Below the pieces are notes generated by a model. It saw only the letters and a program-made list of their open reading frames with translations, made no database searches and had not been told where the DNA came from. From positions 1-12,857 of the forward strand of contig JAHINZ010000375.1 of assembly GCA_018895795.1 (NCBI GenBank): a stretch of DNA of 12,857 nt, given 5' to 3'. Made by a program: the position numbers and the translations under genes. The stretch is from Alphaproteobacteria bacterium. GTDB lineage: Bacteria; Pseudomonadota; Alphaproteobacteria; Caulobacterales; Caulobacteraceae. Positions 1 to 7,653 of the stretch are shown here, piece by piece (position 1 is the stretch's first letter; each line of letters begins with the position of its first letter).

Positions 1-1
1 A

Positions 2-1759
2 CGCGAGCTGACCCAAGGCGGCCGTCGCCGGCTCGTCTCGGCCGTCACCCGGGCCCTGTCGGGCGAGGTTGTCACGCGGCAGGAGGACAGGCTGCGCGAC
101 GGCGACGGCGTGGAACACTGCCTGCGCTGGGAGGCGCGACCCTGGCGCAACGCCGCGGGTGATATCGTCGGCGTCATCACCTACATCGATGACATCACCG
201 CCCTGGCCGATGCGCGGCGGGAGGCGCGGATCAACGCCCGGCGGCTGCGGATCGCGCTGGGCGCGGCGCGGGCCGGCGTTTACGAGATCGATCACGTGGG
301 GCGCGACTTCTGGGGCTCGCCGGAGTTCCACCGCATGCTCGGTCGGCGGATAAGCTACGAGGATGTTCGTGAGGGCGTCTGGCCGATGATCCATCCCGAG
401 GATCGCGACGCGTTGCTGGGCGCCGGCGGCATTTGGCGCAAGCCCGGCGAGTGGGGCGCGCGTTCGGTCGACGTCCGCCTGATCACCGGCTCGGGCGAAG
501 GGCGCTGGATGCGGATTTTCCACGAGGCTCGCCGGGACGCTAGCGGTCAGGCCCGCAAGGCGTTCGGCATGATCCTCGACATCGACGAGAAGAAGCGGGC
601 CGAATTGGCCCTGGTGGAGGCCGAGCGCGCCGCCCAGGCGGCCAGCGAGGCCAAGGCCCAGTTCCTGGCCAATATGAGTCATGAGATCCGCACTCCGATG
701 AACGGCGTGCTGGGCGTGATGCATCTCCTGAAGCGCCAGGGTCTGCCGGACGCCGCCTGCAACCTGCTGGACGAAGCCCTGGCCTGCGGCCAGATGCTGT
801 CGACCTTGCTGGACGACGTCATCGATATCTCCCGCATCGAGGCGGGGCGTCTGGAAATCCATCTTGAACCGGTCGATCCCTGCGCGCTGCTGAACGGCGT
901 GGCCCGACTGATGGCCTGTCAGGCTGAACTCAAGGGCCTGACCGTAAAGGTTGAAGCGCCCGATCTGGGCTGGATCGAGACGGATCCCACAAGACTGCGT
1001 CAGGCGCTGTTCAACCTGATCGGCAACGCCGTGAAATTCACCCTCGACGGCTCGGTCACCGTTCGGCTTCGTCGCATTGACGACCGGATCGCCTTCGACG
1101 TCATCGACACGGGCGTCGGCGTGCCGCGCGAAGTCCAGGCCCGCCTGTTCGAGCGGTTCGAGCAGGGCGACGCCAGCACCACCCGACGGTTCGGCGGTTC
1201 GGGCCTTGGCCTGGCGATCACCCGGCGGTTGGCCGAGATGCTGGGCGGCGACGTTGCGTTCCAGTCCGAGCCCGGCGTCGGATCGTGCTTCACCCTGGTC
1301 ATCGCCGCGCCCAGCGCGGCGCCTCCGGCGACGATTGATCCGGCCGCCGCCGACGTCCTGAACGGCCTGCGTATCCTGCTGGTCGAGGATAACCCCACCA
1401 ACCAGCTGGTCGCCTCGCGGATCCTCGAGCACTTGGGCGCGATGGTCCACACGGCCGACGATGGTCTCTCCGGCGTCGAGGCGGCGCGGCGCGGGGGCTT
1501 CGACCTGGTGTTGATGGACGTGCAGATGCCCGGCATGGATGGCCTGGAGGCGGCGCGCGAAATCCGGGCGCTGCCGGGGCCCGCGAGCATGGCGCCGATC
1601 ATCGCCCTGACCGCCAATGTCATGGCCCATCAACGCGCCGCCTACCTCGCGGCCGGCATGGACGGAGTCGTCGCCAAGCCGATCTCGCCCACGGCCCTGA
1701 TCGCCGAAATCCTGCGTCTCGCCGATCGTCCGGAGATTTCAGAGGCCGCCGTCGCCTGA
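2..1759 (+). CDS. Hybrid sensor histidine kinase (PAS-PAS-HisKA-HATPase-receiver), 5' end missing
   Basis: The reading frame is open from the first bases, so the N terminus lies outside the window; 585 residues are visible (numbered from the codon at position 2). Residues 1-66 are the end of a PAS domain, and about 81-197 form a second PAS/PAC domain with a typical HPEDR motif. The HisKA H-box (FLANMSHEIRTPMNG) has its phospho-accepting His at 227. The ATPase domain shows the N-box Asn342, the G1 box from Asp369 (DTGVGVP) and the G2 box 398-406 (GGSGLGLAI). A receiver domain follows, with acidic residues 462-463, phospho-Asp506 (LVLMDVQMPGMDG), Thr537 and Lys559. No transmembrane segment is visible in this part. 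Autophosphorylation and internal phosphotransfer to Asp506 are expected from the family. The signal and output partner are unknown, since no separate response regulator or Hpt protein is adjacent. A GTG at 110 also opens this frame, but it lies inside the PAS domain and is not a sensible start. Confidence 0.93.
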   Translation, partial: RELTQGGRRRLVSAVTRALSGEVVTRQEDRLRDGDGVEHCLRWEARPWRNAAGDIVGVITYIDDITALADARREARINARRLRIALGAARAGVYEIDHVGRDFWGSPEFHRMLGRRISYEDVREGVWPMIHPEDRDALLGAGGIWRKPGEWGARSVDVRLITGSGEGRWMRIFHEARRDASGQARKAFGMILDIDEKKRAELALVEAERAAQAASEAKAQFLANMSHEIRTPMNGVLGVMHLLKRQGLPDAACNLLDEALACGQMLSTLLDDVIDISRIEAGRLEIHLEPVDPCALLNGVARLMACQAELKGLTVKVEAPDLGWIETDPTRLRQALFNLIGNAVKFTLDGSVTVRLRRIDDRIAFDVIDTGVGVPREVQARLFERFEQGDASTTRRFGGSGLGLAITRRLAEMLGGDVAFQSEPGVGSCFTLVIAAPSAAPPATIDPAAADVLNGLRILLVEDNPTNQLVASRILEHLGAMVHTADDGLSGVEAARRGGFDLVLMDVQMPGMDGLEAAREIRALPGPASMAPIIALTANVMAHQRAAYLAAGMDGVVAKPISPTALIAEILRLADRPEISEAAVA

Positions 1760-1781
1760 GTTTCCCCGGCGGTCGAACCAC

Positions 1782-1805
1782 GCTAAAGCTGGCGCTCAAG
1801 AGCGC
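1782..1805 (+). promoter_or_regulatory. Possible -10 element and short dyad before the MFS gene
   Basis: In the 71-bp gap before the transporter, GCTAAAGC (1782-1789) resembles the Caulobacter housekeeping -10 element, but no good -35 is visible. It is followed at once by the 14-bp dyad GCGCTCAAGAGCGC (1792-1805). The dyad has no T-tract and its loop is too short for a good terminator, so an operator or chance are both possible. The assignment is tentative. Confidence 0.22.
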
Positions 1806-1830
1806 GTGACAGCGTCCCGGGGGGAACAGA

Positions 1831-3477
1831 ATGACCGACCAGACGACCCAGAAAGAGGCCGCGTCGATGCGCACCGTGGTGGCGGCCTCCTCGGCCGGCA
1901 CGGCGTTCGAATGGTACGACTTCTTCATCTTCGGCAGCCTGGCCCAGGTCATTTCCAAGACCTTCTTCACCGGTCTGAGCGACTCGGCAGGCTATGTCGC
2001 CGCCCTGGCGCTGTTCGGCGTCGGCTTCGCCTTCCGGCCGATCGGCGCCCTGGTGTTCGGCAAGATCGGGGATCAGGCCGGCCGCAAGGGCGCGTTCCTG
2101 GCCACGGTGCTGCTGATGGGCGGCGCCACCTTCGCTATCGCCTTCCTGCCGACCTACCAGCAGGCCGGCATCGTCTCGCCGATCCTGCTGATCATCCTGC
2201 GCTGCGTTCAGGGCTTCGCCCTGGGCGGCGAATATGGCGGCGCGGCCATCTATGTCGCCGAGCACTCACCGCCTAACCGGCGCGGCTGGTCGACCTCGTG
2301 GGTGCAGACCTCGGCGGCCTTCGGACTGTTCGGCGCCCTGTTGGTCATTCTCGGAACCCGCGCCGCGATCGGACTGGAGGCGTTCGACGCCTGGGGCTGG
2401 CGCATCCCGTTCGGCGTTTCGATCGGCCTGCTGGGCGTCTCGGTCTGGATGCGCCTGAAGCTCACCGAAAGCCCGGCCTTCGCCAAGATGAAGGAAGACG
2501 GCGAGGCCTCGAAGGCGCCCTATGCTGAAGCCTTCGGCCAGTGGAAGAACATGAAGCTGGTGATCCTGGCCTTCCTGTCGATGATGTGCGCCCAGGGCGC
2601 GGTCTGGTACACCAGCTTCTTCTATGTGCAGACCTTCATGGAGAAGTTCCTGAAGGTCGATCCGGTCACCATCAACGGCCTGATGATGACGGCCACGGCC
2701 GTCAGTGCGGTGTTTTACGTCGTGTTCGGGGCCCTGTCGGACAAGGTGGGTCGCAAGCCGGTGATGCTGGCGGGCATGACCCTGGCCCTGGCCTTCTACT
2801 TCCCGGGCTTTCATCTGCTGGAGCGCGCCGCCAATCCGGCCCTCGCCGAGGCCTCGGCCAAGTCGCCCGTCGTGGTCGTGGCCGATCCCAAGGATTGCGC
2901 CCTGCAATTCGACCCGGTCGGCAAGGCGGCCTTCGTCTCATCCTGCGATATCGTCAAGAGCGCCCTGGCCAATGCCGGGGTCTCCTACGCCAACCAGACG
3001 GCGCCGGCCGGAACCCCGGCCGTGATGCGGGTGGGAACGGTCGAGGTCGCCTCGCCCAGCGCCAAGGGCTTGTCCAAGCCCGAGACCAAGGCGGCCAAGA
3101 CGGCCACCGAAACCGCCATCAAGGCCGCGTTGGCGGCTGCGGGCTATCCCGCCAAGGCCGACCCGGCGCGCATGAACCTGCTGGGCATGTTCGGCGTGCT
3201 GTTCGTGTTCGTCATCGCGGCGACGGCGCTGTTTGGGCCGCTGGCCGCCTGTCTGGTCGAGCTGTTCCCGACCCGGGTGCGCTACACGGCCCTGTCGCTG
3301 CCCTATCATATCGGCACCGGCTGGGTCGGCGGCTTCGTGCCGTTCTTCGCCTTCGCCATCGTCACGGCGGTGGGCAACATCTATGCCGGCCTCTGGTATC
3401 CGGTGGTCTTCACTCTGATCAGCGTGCTGACGACCCTGTTCCTGTTGCCCGAGACCCGGGGCCGGTCGTTGGACTAG
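1831..3477 (+). CDS. MFS transporter of the metabolite:H+ symporter (MHS) type with a large periplasmic insert
   Basis: This 548-residue inner-membrane transporter probably couples solute uptake to protons. MHS hallmarks are visible: EWYDFFIFG in TM1 (from residue 27), the first A-motif GKIGDQAGRKG after TM2 (from 77), RCVQGFALGGEYGGA in TM4 (from 124) and the second A-motif GALSDKVGRKP before TM9 (from 300). MHS members transport compounds such as proline/betaine, citrate, shikimate or 2-oxoglutarate; the substrate here cannot be read from sequence. The protein is about 100 residues longer than most relatives because residues 331-447, between TM9 and TM10, form a hydrophilic stretch. By MFS topology this loop is periplasmic. 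It carries two cysteines (356, 372) and an Ala/Lys/Thr-rich tail. The ATG at 1831 is preceded by a GGGGGGAA ribosome-binding stretch. The gene stands alone, and its stop overlaps the stop of the convergent gene. Confidence 0.93.
   Translation: MTDQTTQKEAASMRTVVAASSAGTAFEWYDFFIFGSLAQVISKTFFTGLSDSAGYVAALALFGVGFAFRPIGALVFGKIGDQAGRKGAFLATVLLMGGATFAIAFLPTYQQAGIVSPILLIILRCVQGFALGGEYGGAAIYVAEHSPPNRRGWSTSWVQTSAAFGLFGALLVILGTRAAIGLEAFDAWGWRIPFGVSIGLLGVSVWMRLKLTESPAFAKMKEDGEASKAPYAEAFGQWKNMKLVILAFLSMMCAQGAVWYTSFFYVQTFMEKFLKVDPVTINGLMMTATAVSAVFYVVFGALSDKVGRKPVMLAGMTLALAFYFPGFHLLERAANPALAEASAKSPVVVVADPKDCALQFDPVGKAAFVSSCDIVKSALANAGVSYANQTAPAGTPAVMRVGTVEVASPSAKGLSKPETKAAKTATETAIKAALAAAGYPAKADPARMNLLGMFGVLFVFVIAATALFGPLAACLVELFPTRVRYTALSLPYHIGTGWVGGFVPFFAFAIVTAVGNIYAGLWYPVVFTLISVLTTLFLLPETRGRSLD
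3474..3477. other. Interlocked stop codons of two convergent genes
   Basis: The palindrome CTAG supplies TAG to the plus-strand transporter (3475-3477) and TAG to the minus-strand cysG-like gene (3476-3474). No room remains for a terminator between the genes, so transcripts must overlap at their 3' ends. Confidence 0.95.
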
Positions 3478-4403
3478 GTCGTCGGGGCGGACAGCAGCAC
3501 CTCGACCAGCACCCCGGCCTTGGCCAGGGCCTGGATCGTCGAGGGTTCGACCGGTCCGGTGATCAGCCGGACGACCTGCCGGCCCTCGCCGGCCAGCTGG
3601 ATCAGGCGATCGGCGCCGGCCTCTTCCGGGGCCAGGCGATGAACGTCCCGACGCGCCATGGTCAGGATCTGCGGATCGACATCGGGGTCGGCGACCAGGT
3701 CATCGGCGGCCGACAGGGCCCGAACGGCGCGCAGGGTCAGAAGGTCGGAGGGCCCCTTGCCGGCGATGAACCGCACCCGGCCTTGCCGCGCCGAGCCCTT
3801 GGCCAAGGCTTCACGGAACAATCGACCGGCCATTTCCATGTCGCCCGCCATCGCCGCCTGGGCGGCCTCGCCGGCCACCGCGTCGCGCAGGAAGGCGCGG
3901 CGTTCGTGCAGGGCGGGAAGCGTCTTGCGAACCTCGTCCTGGAACCGGCGCAGCATCGCGGCGACCCGGCCGGCCCCTTCGGGGACCTGGGACTCGATGT
4001 CGTTGCGCAGCATCGTTGCCAGCACCGGGGCCGAGCCGCCGGTGCCGACGGCCGCGACCACCTCGCCCCGGTCGATCACCGCCGGGGTGTTGAAATCGCA
4101 GAGCGCCGGCTTGTCGACGACATTGACCAGCACCCTGGCCGCGCGGGCGGCGGCGGCGGCGGCCTGAACGAAGACCTCATCATCGCTGGAGATGAAGGCG
4201 AGGACCGCGCCCGAATAGGAGCCCGGCAAGAAGGCGGCGTGGCCGTCCAGCCGCACCAGCGTGGCGGGCGAACCCGCGAACAGGCGCGCCTTGTTGTCGG
4301 CGCCCTCGCCGGAACCGGCGATCACCACCGTGCGGCCCGCGAGCGGGAAGAAAGCGGGAAAAGAGTCCAAGGGCGTGTCCTCAGCGAGCCTGGCAGTCAT
4401 CAT
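3474..4403 (-). CDS. cysG: CysG-like precorrin-2 dehydrogenase/sirohydrochlorin ferrochelatase with truncated methyltransferase domain
   Basis: This cytoplasmic protein of 309 residues is related to the CysG/Met8p family, which oxidises precorrin-2 with NAD+ and inserts iron to make siroheme, the cofactor of sulfite and nitrite reductases. The N-terminal dinucleotide-binding fold is clear (FFPLAGRTVVIAGSGEGADNK, residues 18-38, interrupted here only by notation limits of the motif), with the catalytic-Asp motif NVVDKPALCDF (Asp97) and GTGGSAPVLATML (120-132). Residues 208-285 resemble the start of the SUMT/CobA methyltransferase domain (VRFIAGKGPSDLLTLRAVRA), but the VVRLKGGDP-type motif has become VVRLITGP. 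The protein ends about 25 residues later, so roughly two thirds of that domain is missing and methylation of uroporphyrinogen III is unlikely. Start: tandem ATGs at 4403 and 4400, after AGGCGG. The start overlaps the end of the lipoprotein gene by 23 nt, suggesting translational coupling. Confidence 0.85.
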   Translation of the reverse strand: MMTARLAEDTPLDSFPAFFPLAGRTVVIAGSGEGADNKARLFAGSPATLVRLDGHAAFLPGSYSGAVLAFISSDDEVFVQAAAAAARAARVLVNVVDKPALCDFNTPAVIDRGEVVAAVGTGGSAPVLATMLRNDIESQVPEGAGRVAAMLRRFQDEVRKTLPALHERRAFLRDAVAGEAAQAAMAGDMEMAGRLFREALAKGSARQGRVRFIAGKGPSDLLTLRAVRALSAADDLVADPDVDPQILTMARRDVHRLAPEEAGADRLIQLAGEGRQVVRLITGPVEPSTIQALAKAGVLVEVLLSAPTT

Positions 4404-4695
4404 AGGGTCCGCCTGGAAAACCGGTGAGCCTGGCCGCGTCGCCCTTACCCCAGATCTCGAACCCGCCGGCGGCGTAGCGGGCGCCGGACCCCGAGCGGGC
4501 CAGCGGCAGCGTCCGGGTCAACCCGCCCGCCGCCACCACGGCCTTGTCGCCGCTGGCGCGATAGGTGGCGGTGAAGGCCTTTCCGGCCTTGCAGCCATAG
4601 GTCACCGGCGTGGTGGTCGCCTCGGTCGGCGCGACGGTGGCGCAGGCGGAAAGGATCAAGCCCACCACCAGGGAAACTAACAATAGTCGACGCAC
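4381..4695 (-). CDS. MliC-type lysozyme inhibitor lipoprotein
   Basis: This is a 104-residue predicted lipoprotein. A positively charged, hydrophobic signal peptide (MRRLLLVSLVVGLILSAC) ends in the lipobox LSAC with acylated Cys18. After a Thr-rich linker, residues 33-101 match the MliC/PliC fold that inhibits c-type lysozyme in the periplasm. Visible are YGCKAGKAF at the start, SGSGARY (68-74, the conserved loop that enters the lysozyme active site), IWGKGD with Lys84, and Cys35 and Cys101, probably a disulfide. The GTG at 4695 was chosen because AGGAG lies 6 nt upstream and it gives a clean signal peptide. A longer frame from the GTG at 4722 adds nine residues with no matching ribosome site. 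It is the first gene of a two-gene minus-strand unit and overlaps the cysG-like gene by 23 nt. No functional link between the two products is obvious. Confidence 0.82.
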   Translation of the reverse strand: MRRLLLVSLVVGLILSACATVAPTEATTTPVTYGCKAGKAFTATYRASGDKAVVAAGGLTRTLPLARSGSGARYAAGGFEIWGKGDAARLTGFPGGPYDDCQAR

Positions 4696-4701
4696 GGCGA
4701 A

Positions 4702-4706
4702 CTCCT
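4702..4706 (-). promoter_or_regulatory. Ribosome-binding site deciding the lipoprotein start
   Basis: On the minus strand AGGAG lies 6 nt before the GTG at 4695. This favours 4695 over the in-frame GTG at 4722. Confidence 0.7.
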
Positions 4707-4737
4707 GACGGACGGCGGTCACAGCATAAGCGGTTTT

Positions 4738-4747
4738 GAACGCGTTC
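4738..4747. promoter_or_regulatory. 10-bp perfect palindrome upstream of the lipoprotein gene
   Basis: GAACGCGTTC is a perfect palindrome in the 226-bp divergent region between the lipoprotein gene and iorA, about 43 nt upstream of the lipoprotein start. It could be an operator, but a 10-bp palindrome alone is weak evidence. Confidence 0.25.
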
Positions 4748-4845
4748 GGCTCCCCTCGTCATCTCGGGGCGGACCGTTTCGCTCGATCTGTGTCAGCCGC
4801 GCCGCGAACCCAAGGCGCGGGCCTCGAAATAGTGCTGGCCTCGGG

Positions 4846-4860
4846 CAGTGTGAACAGTGT
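4846..4860 (+). repeat. Short direct repeat upstream of iorA
   Basis: CAGTGT occurs twice, separated by GAA (4846-4851 and 4855-4860). The second copy is part of AACAGTGTT, a 4+4 dyad around a central G. It ends 61 nt before the iorA start, a plausible place for a regulator. No clear -35/-10 pair could be assigned; TAGAAT at 4861-4866 is the only -10-like hexamer seen. Confidence 0.25.
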
Positions 4861-4921
4861 TAGAATTCCACCAAACGCTGGGTCGCGCCGCGGCTCGCGC
4901 TTCGTTGGGAGGCGATGATCC

Positions 4922-5464
4922 ATGGCCGCGACTCTAGATATAAACGGCAAGACGGTGACGGTGAACGCCGATCCCGCAACCCCCCTGCTGTGGGTTCTCA
5001 GGGACGAAGTCGGTCTGACCGGCGCCAAGTTCGGGTGCGGCGTGGCCCAATGCGGGGCCTGCACCGTGCACGTCGACGGCCAGCCGATCCGCTCGTGCGT
5101 CACGCCGATCGAAGGCCTTTCCGGGGTCAAGATCACCACCATCGAAGGGCTCGGCGGCGCGCATCCGCTGCAGCAGGCCTGGGTCAAGCACGACGTGCCG
5201 CAATGCGGCTACTGCCAGTCGGGCCAGATCATGTCGGCCGCCGCCCTGATCGCCCAGAACACGGCGCCGTCTGACGAGGACATCGATAACGCCATGAGCG
5301 GCAATATCTGTCGCTGCGGCACCTATCAGCGCATCCGCGCCGCCATCAAGGACGCCGCCAGCGGTGGTCTGGGGACGGTCGCTGCGGCCGGCAAGCCGCA
5401 CGCCGATATCGATGAGGCCATCGCCGCCGCTTCAGGCGCGACCGCTCGGGGGACCGGCCGATGA
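4922..5464 (+). CDS. iorA: Isoquinoline 1-oxidoreductase-like [2Fe-2S] subunit
   Basis: This is the electron-transfer subunit (180 residues) of a xanthine oxidase-family molybdenum hydroxylase. It passes electrons from the molybdenum site through two [2Fe-2S] clusters. The plant-ferredoxin cluster ligands are Cys39, Cys44, Cys47 and Cys59 (CGVAQCGAC...C). The second cluster uses Cys95 and Cys98 (QCGYCQSGQ) and Cys130 and Cys132 (NICRCG). After about residue 150 there is an Ala-rich extension of roughly 30 residues not needed for either cluster. The ATG at 4922 has GGGAGG 9 nt upstream; an out-of-frame ATG at 4915 is too close to that site. The stop overlaps the iorB start (ATGA), so the two subunits are translationally coupled. 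No signal peptide is present. If the enzyme is exported, IorA would travel folded with the Tat-targeted partner. The substrate is unknown; aldehydes or N-heterocycles are typical for the family. Confidence 0.93.
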   Translation: MAATLDINGKTVTVNADPATPLLWVLRDEVGLTGAKFGCGVAQCGACTVHVDGQPIRSCVTPIEGLSGVKITTIEGLGGAHPLQQAWVKHDVPQCGYCQSGQIMSAAALIAQNTAPSDEDIDNAMSGNICRCGTYQRIRAAIKDAASGGLGTVAAAGKPHADIDEAIAAASGATARGTGR

Positions 5465-7650
5465 ACGCGCCCTTCAACAAGCTTCTGGGCCAGGACGGCG
5501 TGAACCGCCGCGACGTCGTGGTCGGTTCGGCCCTGGTCGGCGGCGCCCTGCTGGTCGGCTGCTCGCCCGCCGACATCATGAGCGCCGGTTCCAAGGTCGA
5601 GGTCGGCGCCTTCGGACCCTTCGTCAAGGTGGGGCCCGACGGTGGGGTGACCGTGATCTCCAAACACATCGAGTTCGGCCAGGGCAATCATGCGGGCCTG
5701 GCGGCCATCGTCGCCGAGGAGCTCGACGCCGACTGGACCCGCGTTTCGGTCGAGCAGGCGCCGGCCAACGCCAAGCTCTACGCCAACGGGTCCCTGGGCG
5801 CCCAGCTGACCGGCGGCTCGTCGGCGATTTCCAATTCCTGGACCCAGCTGCGCAAGGCCGGTGCGGCGACCCGGGCGATGTTCGTTCAGGCGGCGGCGGC
5901 CAAGTGGAACGTTCCCGCCGCCGAGATCACCGTCAAGGACAGCGTCCTGAGCCACAAGTCGGGCAAGACGGCCGGCTTCGGCGATCTGGTCGCCGACGCC
6001 GCCAAGATCACACCGCCCGCCGATCCGGCCCTGAAGGATCCCAAGGCCTTCACCCTGATCGGCACCGACCGGGTGCGCCGCAAGGACGCCCAGGCCAAGA
6101 GCGACGGGACGGCGCGCTTCACCCAGGACGTCCATCTGCCGAACATGCTGACGGCGATGGTCGCCCACGCCCCGCGCTTTGGCGGCACGGTGAAGAGCTT
6201 CGACGCCGCCGAGGCCAAGAAGGTCCCGGGCGTGGTCGAGGTCTATGAGATTCCAACCGGGATCGCGGTGGTCGCCGAAACCACCTACGCCGCGCGCATG
6301 GGCCGCGAGGCCCTGAAGGTCGAATGGAACGAGGAGAAGGCCGAGAAGCGCAGCTCGTCGACCATTCTCGCCGCGTTCCGCGAGCTGGCCACCGGCAAGG
6401 GTCCCGCCGACCAGAAGTGGGAAGCCTTCGATTCCAAGGGTGACGCCGCCGTGATCGCCGGCGCCAAGGGCGCCAAGGTGTTCGAGGCGACCTACGAGTT
6501 TCCCTATCTGGCCCACGCCGCCATGGAGCCGATGAACTGCGTGGCCATGGTCGACGGTTCAAAGGTCAAGATGGTGTTTGGCTCCCAGGGCCAGACCCTG
6601 GACCAGCTTAACGCGGCCAAGATCGTCGGGACCCTGCCGGGCTCGGTCGAGATCGAGACCCTGTTCGCCGGCGGATCGTTTGGTCGCCGCGCCAATTTCA
6701 CGTCCGACTATGCGTCCGAATGCGTCCAAATCGCGAAGAGGGTCGGCAAGGGTCGGCCGGTGAAGCTGGTCTGGACCCGCGAGGACGACATGCGCGCCGG
6801 CTTCTTCCGGCCGCAGGTTGTGCACGCCGTCAAGATCAGCCTCGACAAGGACGGCTATCCGGCCGCCTGGCGTCATCGTATCGTCAGCCAGTCGATCATG
6901 AAGGGCTCGCCGATGGGCGGCAAGGGCCCGGACCAGACCGCCATCGAAGGGACGGCCGGCTCGCCCTATCTGAAGGCCACGCCGATCGTCGACGCCCAGG
7001 TCGCCCTGCCCGACGTGGGCGTGCCGGTTCTGTGGTGGCGATCGGTGGGCGCGACCCACACGGCTTTCGTGATGGAGCACACCATCGACCAACTGGCCCG
7101 CAAGGCCGGCAAGGATCCGGTGGACTATCGCCGGGCCCTCTACGCCAAGGCCGGGGCCGATCGGCATCTGGCGACGCTGAACCTGGCCCTCGAAAAGGCC
7201 GGGCCCGCGCCCGCCGCCGGCTGGAGCCGGGGCGTGGCGGTGCATGAGAGCTTCGGCTCGGTCGTCGCCCAGGTCGCCGAGGTCAAGCTGGTCGACGGCG
7301 CGCCCAAGGTCGGCCGCGTGGTCACGGCCATCGATTGCGGCGTCGCCGTCTCGCCCGACCAGATCGCCGCCCAGATGGAAGGCGGAACTTGCTATGGCCT
7401 GTCTGCGGCCCTGTTCGGCGAGATCACGCTGACCGATGGCGCGGTCGATCAGGGTAATTTCGACGGGTATCGGGTCCTGCGGATGAACGAGGCCCCGACC
7501 GTCGAGACCTATATCGTCGCGTCGGGCAATCCGCCCAGCGGCGTGGGTGAACCGGGCACGCCGGTCATCGGTCCAGCCGTGGCCAACGCCCTGCTGGCGC
7601 TGAACGCCAAATCGACCCAACGCCTGCCTTTCACGACACAGACGGCCTAG
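5461..7650 (+). CDS. iorB: Isoquinoline 1-oxidoreductase-like molybdopterin-binding subunit, Tat-targeted
   Basis: This 729-residue catalytic subunit of the xanthine oxidase family hydroxylates its substrate at the molybdenum centre with water-derived oxygen. Its length is normal for IorB-type subunits. The N terminus is a twin-arginine signal (NRRDVVVGSALVGGALL, Arg16-Arg17). The signal ends in LVGC with Cys34, which fits a lipobox, so the enzyme may be anchored as a Tat lipoprotein. The two-part molybdopterin-binding architecture is visible, with the AGGSFGRRA cofactor loop (404-410 GGSFGRR), WWRSVGATHTAF, and the catalytic Glu697 in GVGEPGTPVIGPAVANAL. The xanthine oxidase FAD subunit is absent from the neighbourhood, as usual for IorAB enzymes, which pass electrons to cytochromes or other acceptors. 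The start overlaps the iorA stop by 4 nt. The family usually carries MCD cofactor, matching the MocA-like gene 2 kb downstream. No XdhC-type insertion chaperone is in the window. Confidence 0.93.
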   Translation: MNAPFNKLLGQDGVNRRDVVVGSALVGGALLVGCSPADIMSAGSKVEVGAFGPFVKVGPDGGVTVISKHIEFGQGNHAGLAAIVAEELDADWTRVSVEQAPANAKLYANGSLGAQLTGGSSAISNSWTQLRKAGAATRAMFVQAAAAKWNVPAAEITVKDSVLSHKSGKTAGFGDLVADAAKITPPADPALKDPKAFTLIGTDRVRRKDAQAKSDGTARFTQDVHLPNMLTAMVAHAPRFGGTVKSFDAAEAKKVPGVVEVYEIPTGIAVVAETTYAARMGREALKVEWNEEKAEKRSSSTILAAFRELATGKGPADQKWEAFDSKGDAAVIAGAKGAKVFEATYEFPYLAHAAMEPMNCVAMVDGSKVKMVFGSQGQTLDQLNAAKIVGTLPGSVEIETLFAGGSFGRRANFTSDYASECVQIAKRVGKGRPVKLVWTREDDMRAGFFRPQVVHAVKISLDKDGYPAAWRHRIVSQSIMKGSPMGGKGPDQTAIEGTAGSPYLKATPIVDAQVALPDVGVPVLWWRSVGATHTAFVMEHTIDQLARKAGKDPVDYRRALYAKAGADRHLATLNLALEKAGPAPAAGWSRGVAVHESFGSVVAQVAEVKLVDGAPKVGRVVTAIDCGVAVSPDQIAAQMEGGTCYGLSAALFGEITLTDGAVDQGNFDGYRVLRMNEAPTVETYIVASGNPPSGVGEPGTPVIGPAVANALLALNAKSTQRLPFTTQTA

Positions 7651-7653
7651 ATT

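Noticed and set aside
110..1759. GTG 110 as the start of the hybrid kinase
   Set aside because: The same frame is open to the window edge and encodes matching PAS sequence upstream, so the gene begins outside the window.
4141..4165. GGC-rich simple repeat
   Set aside because: It is the codon pattern of an Ala-rich helix in the cysG-like protein (around residues 80-90), not a structural repeat.
2541..4427. A 628-codon plus-strand open frame across the transporter and the cysG-like gene
   Set aside because: It overlaps two well-supported genes, its translation is Gly/Arg/Gln-rich with no motif, and long stop-free shadows are common at this GC content.
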